A stretch of DNA of 64,000 nt from an uncultured Polaribacter sp. GTDB taxonomy: Bacteria; Bacteroidota; Bacteroidia; Flavobacteriales; Flavobacteriaceae. The position numbers and the translations under genes were made by a program. Positions 15,755 through 24,700 of this stretch are shown one piece after another; the stretch's first letter is position 1; the number at the start of each line of letters is the position of its first letter. Location of the stretch: contig NZ_CANLXV010000004.1 of NCBI RefSeq assembly GCF_947495205.1, forward strand, positions 210,835 through 274,834. Direction: 5' to 3'. The notes under the pieces were generated by a model. The model was not told where the DNA came from. It saw only the letters and a program-made list of their open reading frames with translations, and searched no databases.

Positions 15755-17533
15755 TTATGCTGGTAAAAACACAGTAAAATTAGCGCCTTGGTTTGGCGTT
15801 CCATTTGCGAAAATAAAACCACTATGATTGTCTGTTATTTTTTTACAAATAGACAAACCTATTCCTGTTCCAGAATATTCGTTTTTATTATGTAATCTGC
15901 TAAATAATTCAAATATTTTTTCGGTGTACTGTGCATCAAAACCAATACCATTATCTTTGAAAACAAAACAATGGTATTTTTTATGTGTTCCATTTTTTAG
16001 TCTAAAATCATTATTTTTAGCTACTAGTTCGTAAGATATCTTTATTTGCGGACGCTTATCTATTGCCTTATATTTTAAGGAATTACTTAGTAAATTTGTA
16101 AACAATTGCTCAATTTGAAATGGAATTACTTTTACTTTAGGTAAAATATCTGCTGTAATTATTGCATTTTCTTTGGTTATAATTTCAGACAGCTCTTGTT
16201 TTGCGTCTTCTAACAACTCATTTAAATCTTTAACAACAAGAATTTCGTCAGATTTATTTGTTCTAGAAAACTGCAATAAATCATCAATTAAATTACGCAT
16301 TCTTTTTGCAGAAAAATTTATACGTTCCATGTATTTTTTTCCAGATTCAGAAAAATTATCTGATTCTTTATCTTCTAATCGAGATAAAAACGTTTGTATT
16401 TTTCTTAAAGGTTCTTGCAAATCATGACTGGCAACATAATTAAAGGCTTGTAATTCTTTATTGTTTAATTCCAGCTCTTTATTTCTTGTTTCTAAAGTGT
16501 TCGCATAATCAATTTCATCTGTAATATCTGTAGTAGTGCCAATTAATTGTTCTTTACCTTCTAAATTACTAATACTTTTTCCGTAAGCTTTTAAATATTT
16601 AATGTTACCATTTTTATGCACTACTCTGTAATTTATAAAAGGTAAATCTTTTTCAATTTTCATTTGAGCAACTTGCTCTTCTAACTTTTTACGATCTTCT
16701 GGATGTACATAGCTATTAAAGTTAGCTATTGTAGCTTTAAAAGCATTTGGTTTTTCTCCTAATAATCTGTACAAATTATCTGAAAAATAAAATTTATCAT
16801 CTTCAACATTCCACCTCCAACTACCATGTTTATTTATAATTTCTGCTTGATTTGTAGCTTCTTTAAAGGTTTCTAATTGTTGATTTGTTTTGCGCAGTTT
16901 GTCTAAATCTGAACTTATTTTTGCATAAGCTATGTATAACAATACTAAAGTTAATATGATTAAACCATATAAAAATATTGGTGTAAATTTTATAGTGTTT
17001 TCATAACTTTCTTTACGTTCTGCCAAAAGATTATTTTCTAAAGCTAACATGCCATTTAGTTTCTTTCGAATTGCATCCATATATGCTTTACCTTCAAAAA
17101 AAACTTGTTTAAACTTTTCTACATCTGTTTGATCTCTTAACGCCATTTTACTGGCTACTTCAAAATTATGCAAGCGTGCTTCAATTAAACCATTTAAATC
17201 TTTTAAACTTTGTTGATGTTTGGAATTCTTTTTTGTTAATGCTTTTAATTCTGCAAAAGTGTTATTAATTTTACTTCTACTTTTAAAAAAAGGCTCTAAA
17301 TACAAAGAATCTTGCGTAATTATAAAGCCTCTCTGCCCAGTTTCTGCATCTTTTAAATAAGATAAAATTTGCTCTAACTCTACATTTAATTTATACGTTT
17401 GTATAACTTCTTGTTGTGTTTTAGATAACTCAGATATATGCTTGTAAGTTACCCCAGTAATAAACAAGATTACAAAAAGACTTACCACAAATATAATTTT
17501 TACAAACCAAGATTTTTTGTAATTCTGTTTCAT
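15755..17533 (-). CDS. CHASE3-PAS sensor histidine kinase
   Basis: A 592-residue membrane kinase. Residues about 10-30 are the first membrane helix. The CHASE3 sensor domain follows, with its signature LKDAETGQRGFIIT near 55. A second membrane helix lies near 185-205, then a coiled linker and a PAS domain (WRWNVEDDKFYFSDNLYRLL, then YVHPEDRKKLE). The HisKA box is FNYVASHDLQEPLRKIQ with the His near 369, and the ATPase domain carries DNGIGFDAQYTEKIFELFSRL and GTGIGLSICKKI. The kinase resembles phytochrome-type HK partners that pair with Rcp1-like receivers. The start is 2 bases after the receiver stop, so it shares the AI-2E-araC-receiver operon. Confidence 0.92.
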   Translation of the reverse strand: MKQNYKKSWFVKIIFVVSLFVILFITGVTYKHISELSKTQQEVIQTYKLNVELEQILSYLKDAETGQRGFIITQDSLYLEPFFKSRSKINNTFAELKALTKKNSKHQQSLKDLNGLIEARLHNFEVASKMALRDQTDVEKFKQVFFEGKAYMDAIRKKLNGMLALENNLLAERKESYENTIKFTPIFLYGLIILTLVLLYIAYAKISSDLDKLRKTNQQLETFKEATNQAEIINKHGSWRWNVEDDKFYFSDNLYRLLGEKPNAFKATIANFNSYVHPEDRKKLEEQVAQMKIEKDLPFINYRVVHKNGNIKYLKAYGKSISNLEGKEQLIGTTTDITDEIDYANTLETRNKELELNNKELQAFNYVASHDLQEPLRKIQTFLSRLEDKESDNFSESGKKYMERINFSAKRMRNLIDDLLQFSRTNKSDEILVVKDLNELLEDAKQELSEIITKENAIITADILPKVKVIPFQIEQLFTNLLSNSLKYKAIDKRPQIKISYELVAKNNDFRLKNGTHKKYHCFVFKDNGIGFDAQYTEKIFELFSRLHNKNEYSGTGIGLSICKKITDNHSGFIFANGTPNQGANFTVFLPA

Positions 17534-17535
17534 AC

Positions 17536-17982
17536 TTAAAGTCTTAAAAGAAAGTTGTTTTTGTTAAGACCATTGGCTTGGTATTGCCAATTTGTAGTTA
17601 CTACATTGTTTAATATTTTTTTTAGTTTTTTAAAACTATCTGGTTTTTTTATATAAATATTTGCTCCTTTTACAAAAGTATCTTCTATATCTTCTTCAGA
17701 GGCAGATGTAGAATAAATAGCAATAACCATATTTTTAAAGCGAGAATTTGCTTTTATTTCATGCAAACACTCTTTACCAGATTTCCTTGGCATATTTAAA
17801 TCTAAAAAAAGAATTTCTGGAATAACAGCATCTTCACTTAACAAATATTCCATTAAATAAGCACCATCATTATAAGTACTAACCTTAGTTGTAATTTTTA
17901 ACTCATCAAAAGCATCTGTAAAAAAAAGTCTATCATCCTCATCATCATCTGCCAAAATAATATGTGTGTAATCTTTTGCCAT
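17536..17982 (-). CDS. Receiver-only response regulator (Rcp1-like)
   Basis: A 148-residue single receiver domain. Acidic pocket residues are in ILADDDEDDRLFF (about 9-15), the phosphoacceptor Asp is in EILFLDLNMPRKSG (about 61), the Thr/Ser switch is in IAIYSTSAS and the conserved Lys is in IYIKKP. There is no DNA-binding output domain, so it must act through protein contact or phosphotransfer. It lies 5 bases after the AraC-type gene and 2 before the kinase, so all three form one transcription and probably one signalling unit. Confidence 0.92.
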   Translation of the reverse strand: MAKDYTHIILADDDEDDRLFFTDAFDELKITTKVSTYNDGAYLMEYLLSEDAVIPEILFLDLNMPRKSGKECLHEIKANSRFKNMVIAIYSTSASEEDIEDTFVKGANIYIKKPDSFKKLKKILNNVVTTNWQYQANGLNKNNFLLRL

Positions 17983-17987
17983 AAGTA

Positions 17988-18542
17988 TTAATTATTTAGT
18001 AATTTTCTTTTTGCTATAATTCTTTGAAAGGCAGATGGTGTAATGCCTGTTGTATTTTTAAATTGAGTGCTTAAGTGTGCTACACTAGAATAATTTAATT
18101 TAAACGCAATTTCTGTTAAGCTTAAATTTTCATTTAAAATTAAATGTTTGGTATATTCTATTTTTTGCAAAATGATAAAATTTTCTATGGAAGTGTAGGT
18201 AACTTCAGAAAATAAGCTTGCCAAATAATGATAACTGTGTTCTAATTTTTCGGATAAATAAACGGAACTTTTAGTTTGAATTTCTGTATCTAAATTATAA
18301 ATCATATCTATAATTGTATCTTTAATTTTTTGAACTAAAATGGTTTTTTGATCCTCTACAATTTCTATATCATAAGCATCTAAAGCTTCACTAAACATTT
18401 TTTTTTGTTCTGATGATAAGGGCTCTAAAAAATCTACTTCACCAAAATTAGCGATATTGTATTTAAGACCTAATTTATTTAATTGTTCTGTTAAAACAGC
18501 GGAACAAACCTTATTAAAATTAAATTTTACAAAAATTTTCAT
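17988..18542 (-). CDS. AraC-family transcriptional regulator, candidate master regulator of the island
   Basis: A 184-residue regulator. Residues 1-60 form a small alpha/beta N-terminal domain (FVKFNFNKVCSAVLTEQL, then NIANFGEVDFLEPLSSEQ) seen in a recurring Bacteroidota AraC subgroup. Residues about 85-180 are the two-HTH AraC DNA-binding domain, with LSLTEIAFKLNYSSVAHLS and the hallmark FKNTTGITPSAFQR. The protein has no arabinose-type cupin domain. It lies 5 bases before the receiver gene. Six direct-repeat half-site pairs at 21-bp period in this island, including one before its own operon, are the kind of target AraC proteins bind, so I infer it is an autoactivating regulator. Confidence 0.9.
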   Translation of the reverse strand: MKIFVKFNFNKVCSAVLTEQLNKLGLKYNIANFGEVDFLEPLSSEQKKMFSEALDAYDIEIVEDQKTILVQKIKDTIIDMIYNLDTEIQTKSSVYLSEKLEHSYHYLASLFSEVTYTSIENFIILQKIEYTKHLILNENLSLTEIAFKLNYSSVAHLSTQFKNTTGITPSAFQRIIAKRKLLNN

Positions 18543-18598
18543 TACTACATATTTTCAGTAAATTTAATTTTAATCTTCTTAAGAAGGTAATTTTATCT

Positions 18599-19711
18599 CT
18601 ATTTATTTTTGCTTCTAATCAGTTTCCATTTTTTTAATCTCGCTCTAGCTGTACTTTTTAAAAACTTATCTTCTGGTTCACCTATTAAAAAACCTAATGC
18701 CTTATGATCTTTAGAATTATCAAACAAAACTTTTAAAGTTGCTGTTATTGGCAAAGCTACAACCATACCAGAAACGCCCCAAAGCATTGCAAAAACAATA
18801 AGACTTACTATAGCAATAAATGCATTAACACTAACTCCAGCGCCTATTACTTTGGGCGTAATAAAATACCCTTCTATAAACTGAATGGCTGCAAACATTG
18901 AGATAACACCAACAGCATACCAATAAGAATCTTTAGTTGCCAAAGCTACAACTGCTGGTAAAATAGAGCCAATAAAAACACCAACATAGGGTATAATAAT
19001 TAAAAACGCACCAAAAAAACCGAAGAAAATAGCATTATTAATTCCTAAAATTAACAAACCAATACTATTAAGTGTACCTACAATTAAAATTACCTTTATT
19101 AATCCTAAAAGATAATTTCTTTGCACATTGTAAATCTTACTTATTATTGAGTTTAAGAAACTTTTGGTTTCATTTTTAAATAGTTTGTAACTAAAATTCC
19201 TAAAAAATCTTCTGTAATATAAAAAGAAAAACATGTAAATAGGTATTAAAACTAAATCGGTCATTAAAGTTCCCCAACCCGCTATAAAAGAAGACAATTT
19301 ATCAAAATTACCTTTTATTAATGCGCCAAAATTTATTTCATCATTTAATAAAGATGCATTTCTTTTTACACCCATTATATCCTCAAAAAAAAGAATTGTT
19401 CTTGTATATAAATCATCTAATTTAGAAATGTAAACTTCACTATTATCAACAAAAAAATACAATTGCGTACCAATAACAAAAAGTAAAATGGTAGTAATTA
19501 CAAAAATTATAATTATAGAAATAATGGTTGCTAAAAGTCTGTTGCATTTCATTTTCTTTTCTAATTTTTTCTGTATTGGAAAAATCATTATTGCAAAAAT
19601 AATAGCTAAAACCAGTGGCACTATTAAAGATTTTAAGATAAATAAAATAAAAACAGTTGCTATTAATGTTATTAGAGAAGATAATTTGTTTGATTTCAAG
19701 TGTGTATTCAT
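18599..19711 (-). CDS. AI-2E-family transporter (PerM-like permease)
   Basis: A 370-residue inner-membrane protein with about eight hydrophobic helices. Family features are the paired helices at the N-terminus (FILFILKSLIVPLVLAIIFA), the long soluble middle region (residues about 75-150) and the C-terminal segment with PYVGVFIGSILPAVVALATKD and FIEGYFITPKVIGAGVSVNAF. Family members include Na+/H+ antiporters as well as the E. coli YdgG/TqsA exporter; the substrate here is unknown. It is the first gene of the operon with araC, receiver and kinase, with promoter module P6 upstream, and 56 bases separate it from araC. Confidence 0.9.
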   Translation of the reverse strand: MNTHLKSNKLSSLITLIATVFILFILKSLIVPLVLAIIFAIMIFPIQKKLEKKMKCNRLLATIISIIIIFVITTILLFVIGTQLYFFVDNSEVYISKLDDLYTRTILFFEDIMGVKRNASLLNDEINFGALIKGNFDKLSSFIAGWGTLMTDLVLIPIYMFFFLYYRRFFRNFSYKLFKNETKSFLNSIISKIYNVQRNYLLGLIKVILIVGTLNSIGLLILGINNAIFFGFFGAFLIIIPYVGVFIGSILPAVVALATKDSYWYAVGVISMFAAIQFIEGYFITPKVIGAGVSVNAFIAIVSLIVFAMLWGVSGMVVALPITATLKVLFDNSKDHKALGFLIGEPEDKFLKSTARARLKKWKLIRSKNK

Positions 19712-19736
19712 TTGTTTTATTGGCAGATTAGTGCAA

Positions 19737-19801
19737 CAAAGTTAACTGCAACAACAATATTTTTTGTTACATAATTTTCTTAATTATTTATACAATTTTT
19801 A
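19737..19801 (-). promoter_or_regulatory. Stress-island promoter module P6 (AI-2E-araC-receiver-kinase operon)
   Basis: The -7 box is a perfect TAACTTTG (19737-19744). After 22 bases comes TTACATAATTTTCT (19767), and 21 bases further TTATACAATTTTTA (19788). It would control the operon that encodes the AraC-type regulator itself. Confidence 0.75.
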
Positions 19802-19881
19802 ATCTTTATAAATGCAGCTATTTAACGTAACAAAATTGCAAAGTAATCGTCTTACTTAAATAACTAACTAAAATATTTTCT

Positions 19882-20781
19882 TTGGAAACCATCTTATCGC
19901 TTAAAAACTTAGACAAAAAATATGGTGCTGTACATGCTGTAAATAATCTTTCTTTTGATATTCAAAAAGGTAATGTTTATGGTATTTTAGGTCCTAATGG
20001 TAGTGGAAAATCTACTACTTTAGGTATTATTTTAAATGTTGTAAATAAAACTTCTGGAAATTTTTCTTGGTTTAACGGAAAATTATCTACGCATGAAGCC
20101 TTAAAAAAAGTAGGTGCAATTATAGAACGACCTAATTTTTACCCGTACATGACTGCCGTTCAAAATTTAAAATTGATTTGTACCATAAAAGACATATCAA
20201 CAGAAAAAATAGAAGAAAAGCTAAAAACAGTAAATCTTTTTGATAGAAGAAATAGTAAATTTAAAACTTACTCTTTAGGTATGAAACAGCGTTTGGCAAT
20301 AGCATCTGCATTGCTAAATGATCCTGAAATTTTAATTTTAGATGAACCTACAAACGGATTAGACCCACAAGGAATACATGAAATTAGACAAATAATACAA
20401 AAAATTGCAAGCACAGGAACAACAATATTATTAGCTTCTCATTTATTAGATGAAGTAGAGAAAGTTTGTTCTCATGTAATTGTTATTAGAAATGGCGTAA
20501 AACTTTACAGTGGTAGTGTTGATGAAATGACGGCATCAAACGGTTTTTTTGAATTAAAAGTAGCAGAAAATGAAAGTAACTTGCTGTCTGTTTTAAATAA
20601 TCATCCTTCAATTTTAAAAGTAAACAAAGAACAAGAAACTATTATCGCAACTTTAAAAGAAGATATTACTGCAACAGAAATAAATAGTTTTTTATTTAAT
20701 AAAGGCTTTATTTTAAGCCATTTAGTAAAACGAAAACCTAGTTTAGAACAAAAGTTTTTAGATTTAACAACTATCAATTAA
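19882..20781 (+). CDS. ABC transporter ATP-binding subunit (ABC-2/BcrA type)
   Basis: A 299-residue ATPase. Walker A is GPNGSGKST near residue 38, the signature region is YSLGMKQRLAIASAL near 132, Walker B is ILILDEPTNGLDPQGIH and the switch His is in LLASHLLDEVEK. The C-terminal 80 residues form the extra domain seen in BcrA/NatA-type subunits. The start is a TTG at 19882. The permease follows 55 bases downstream, and the pair should form an ABC-2 exporter of unknown substrate. The gene diverges from the stress island but no module half-sites face it. Confidence 0.9.
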   Translation: METILSLKNLDKKYGAVHAVNNLSFDIQKGNVYGILGPNGSGKSTTLGIILNVVNKTSGNFSWFNGKLSTHEALKKVGAIIERPNFYPYMTAVQNLKLICTIKDISTEKIEEKLKTVNLFDRRNSKFKTYSLGMKQRLAIASALLNDPEILILDEPTNGLDPQGIHEIRQIIQKIASTGTTILLASHLLDEVEKVCSHVIVIRNGVKLYSGSVDEMTASNGFFELKVAENESNLLSVLNNHPSILKVNKEQETIIATLKEDITATEINSFLFNKGFILSHLVKRKPSLEQKFLDLTTIN

Positions 20782-20836
20782 AATTTTTTAGCCTTTGTTT
20801 TAGTACAACTGCCAACCTTTTAAAAACACAAGTACC

Positions 20837-21682
20837 ATGTTACGATTATTAACTATAGAGTTTCATAAATTAAAATACAATAGCGCTAGTAAAGTTTTAA
20901 CTTTAATATATTTTGGGTTATTAACTTGTATTGCCTTAATTGCTGCCATAAGATTTGATATTGGCCCTATAAAATTCCATTTAGCAGAAATGGGTATTTT
21001 TAATTTTCCTTACATATGGCATTTTAACACCTATATAGCTTCTATTTTAAAATTCTTTTTGTTGTTAGTTATTGTTTCTATGATGGCGAATGAATATAGT
21101 TACAAAACACTAAAACAAAATCTAATAGACGGTCTAAGTAAAAAAGAGTTTATACTTTCTAAATTTTATACGGTTATTGCTTTTGCTGCTATTTCTACAA
21201 TTTTTGTTTTTTTGGTTTCGCTAATTTTAGGTTTATGCTATTCAGATTATACAGAATTTGGTATTATAACATCTGGCTTGCAATATTTATTTGCTTTTTT
21301 TCTAAAACTAGTTTGTTTTTTCTCAATGGGCTTATTTTTTGGAATATTAATTAAAAGATCTGCCTTTGCCGTTGGCGCAATAGTAGTTTGGTTTATTGCT
21401 GAAAATATTTTTAGAGGCTATTTATACTGGAGTTATAAAAATGAAGAAAGTACATCTGAAATAGTTGCTCAAATTATGCAATTTTTACCTTTAGAAGCCA
21501 TGTCTAATTTAATAAAAGAACCAGGATCTAAACTAGGCGCTGTGAAAACTTTTGCTAACCAAATGGGAGAAACTTTTACAAAAAGTTATGCCGTAGACTT
21601 TTCTACCATTCTTATTGTTGCTGTCTGGACATTTATCTTTGTTTATTTATCTTTTACATTGTTAAAAAAGCGAGATTTATAG
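20837..21682 (+). CDS. ABC-2-type transporter permease
   Basis: A 281-residue integral membrane protein with six predicted helices and a typical ABC-2 layout: a helix at 20-38, an extracellular region with HLAEMGIFNFPYIWH, then five helices (for example FLLLVIVSMMANEYSYKTLKQN, the conserved cytoplasmic E-YxxxT-KQ motif). It is the membrane partner of the ATPase immediately upstream. The next gene begins 44 bases downstream. Confidence 0.85.
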   Translation: MLRLLTIEFHKLKYNSASKVLTLIYFGLLTCIALIAAIRFDIGPIKFHLAEMGIFNFPYIWHFNTYIASILKFFLLLVIVSMMANEYSYKTLKQNLIDGLSKKEFILSKFYTVIAFAAISTIFVFLVSLILGLCYSDYTEFGIITSGLQYLFAFFLKLVCFFSMGLFFGILIKRSAFAVGAIVVWFIAENIFRGYLYWSYKNEESTSEIVAQIMQFLPLEAMSNLIKEPGSKLGAVKTFANQMGETFTKSYAVDFSTILIVAVWTFIFVYLSFTLLKKRDL

Positions 21683-21726
21683 TGCTTTTTAAATATATTT
21701 GAGGCTTGTAATTGAAATGCCATCAA

Positions 21727-24700
21727 ATGAAGAATTTCTTGCCCTTAATAGTAGTGTTTATTGCGTTAAATGTATTTGCTCAAAAAGAAGCTAATTTCTG
21801 GTATTTTGGTAATGGCGCAGCTTTAGATTTTAATTCTGGTTCTCCCATACCCGTTTCTGGTAGTCAATTAAATACTTTAGAAGGTTGTTCTTCTTTTTCA
21901 GACGCTAATGGTAATTTATTATTTTATGTTGGCGCGCCTACAAATGATGATAGTTTAAGAACTTCTAGAAATCTTACAATTTGGGATAAAAACAACAACC
22001 CAATGCCAAATGCTACAGGATTAAAAGGAGATTCTTCAAGCTCTCAATCTGCTTTAACAGTGCCAGCTCCTGGTAAACCTAATATTTATTATTTATTTAC
22101 TGTAGGTACAACAGCCACAGGAAACGCTCCTTTTCCAGGAACGCCTGGTTTTTTTTATTACGAAATTGATATGTCTTTAAACAACGGTTTAGGAGACATT
22201 AATACAAGTATTGGAGATGCAGGCGCAATAAATTTATCTAGCGGAAAAGATAATTTATGGTCAGAAAAAGTAACAGCTGTAAGGGCTGCTGCTTGTAATA
22301 GCTTTTGGGTGATTTCCATGGCTCAAGGAACAGCAGCTTCTGGAAATAATGAATTTTATGCCTACAAAGTAAATGAAAGTGGTGTAGATGTTTTAAACCC
22401 AGTAATTAGTGTTATCCCTAATTTTAGTACAGATGATCAAAGAGGTTATTTAAAAGTTTCTCCAGACGGAAGCAAATTAGTAGCAGCAAATATGAGCTCA
22501 GGCACTTTTATTTTTGATTTTGATGCAACTACAGGTTTGGTTTCTAATTTAAATGGAAGCAATCAAGTAAGCAGATTAGATACTTTTGGTTCTGGTTCTG
22601 CAGATGGTTATGGTGTTGAGTTTTCAATAACTAGTAATGTGCTTTATATATCAACTGGTTTTTTTAACAATGAAAGTTCAAATGCAAACTTGTATCAATA
22701 CGATCTTAAACAAGCATCTATTGAAGAAATTAATAACTCTAGAGAACTTATAATGAGTTATAGAAACTCTAGAGCTGCTTTACAGTTAGGTCCAGATGGT
22801 AAAATATATTGGTCTGCCAACAATTCTAACAATATTAGTGTAATTAACAGACCAGATGAATTGGGTGAAAACTGCGATTACAGTCACCTTTCTGTACCAG
22901 TAGGAGCAACAGTTACTGCAAGTCAAGGTCTTCCTCCCTTTTTATCATCTTTATTATTACCAATAGAAGTTACAGATAATGATAGTGATACAGTAATTAA
23001 TAATCAAGATTTAAGTTTTTGTGCGGGTTCTAATAAAACCATTGTACCAGAAGTATTATCTGGCACAGATATTAGCTATGAATGGTTTTTTAATGATGGT
23101 ACTACAAGAAACACAGTTACAACAAACCCAAATTTAGTTTTTACTAATTTAGCAAATGCAGACTCAGGTACTTATACATTAGAAGTAAATTTAACAGATG
23201 AATGTGGAAATATTACTAGGTTTGAAGCTAATTTTGCAATAACTGTATTTGAAGCTGCAAATGCCACAAAACCAGAAGATATTATTTTTTGTGATACAGA
23301 TAACGATGGTTTTAATACATTTGATTTACAAGCAACTAAATCTATTGAAATTAGAAATGGTTTAGACGCTGGGGTTTTTGATGTTTTATATTTTGACAAT
23401 CTAACAGATGCAAATTCTGGAGAAAATGCCTTACCTAATCCATACACAAATCAAAATCCTTTTAGCTCACAAACTATCTATGCTAGAATACAAAATATTT
23501 TTGTACCAGATGTTTGTTTTGATATTACAGAATTTGAATTGGCTGTAACAGGACTTCCCACTCCTACCCAACCAGAACCTTATAGAATTTGTGATGATAT
23601 AGAAAGTAGCAGCGATACAGATGGCATTATTAATACTTTTTTACTCAATACAAAAGATACTGAAATTTTAGGAACTTTAAGTAATACACAAAACAACGTT
23701 AGTTATCATACCACGCAAATTGGCGCCATAAATAATGATGCAAGTACAATAATTGATAAAAACAATGACTACACAGTAACCAATTCAGAAACTGTTTTTA
23801 TAAGAGTAGAAAATGTAGACAATTCAGCTTGTTTTAATGCTAATCTTACCTTAGAATTAATTGTAGATCCTTTACCTGTATTACTTCCTAACCCTATTTT
23901 ACAACATTGTGTGGCTACTGGTACTGCAAACCCAACTGTTAATTTAACTTTGGCAGAACCAAATATTTCTAACACAACAAATGTTACTTTTCAATATTTT
24001 ACAGATGCAGCAGGTACCAATCAAATAACAGCTATTACTTCTTACCCAGTGCAGACTAATCTTACACAATCTGTATTTGTTAGCGTTACAACAAATCAAA
24101 ATTGTGCTAGAGATCTTGTAGAATTACAAATTAACGTAGGTGAAGAGTCAGATAGTCCTTATGCAGATTTACAAACACCTGCTTGTGACGATTTTTTACA
24201 AGCAGATGGCACAAACGGACCAAACAATAATGATACAGATAACATTACAACTTTTATGTTAGATAAAAACACTATAGATGCTAACATATTTAATGGTGCA
24301 ATGATTACAAATCGTAATAATCTCGAAATTTTATATTTTGAAAATAATTTAGATAGAAACAACTCTTTAAACCAAATTGATATTACCAATTATAGAAACA
24401 ATCTTTCTAAAATTGATATTACCACAAATGCAAACGGAATTCGTTTTCCTATATATTATAAAATTTTAAGTACTATAAACAATAATTGCCAAGGTTTAGG
24501 CCAATTTTTCTTACAAATTAACACTGTACCAACTGCAGAAATTGTTCCCGATTTAGAATTATGTGATGATAACGAAGATGGAATGAACACCAATGGAATT
24601 GTACAAAACTTTAATTTAGAAAATAAAACTACAGATATTTTAGGGACACAAAATGATACCGATTTTAAAGTAACTTATCATCTAACGGCTACAGATGCCA

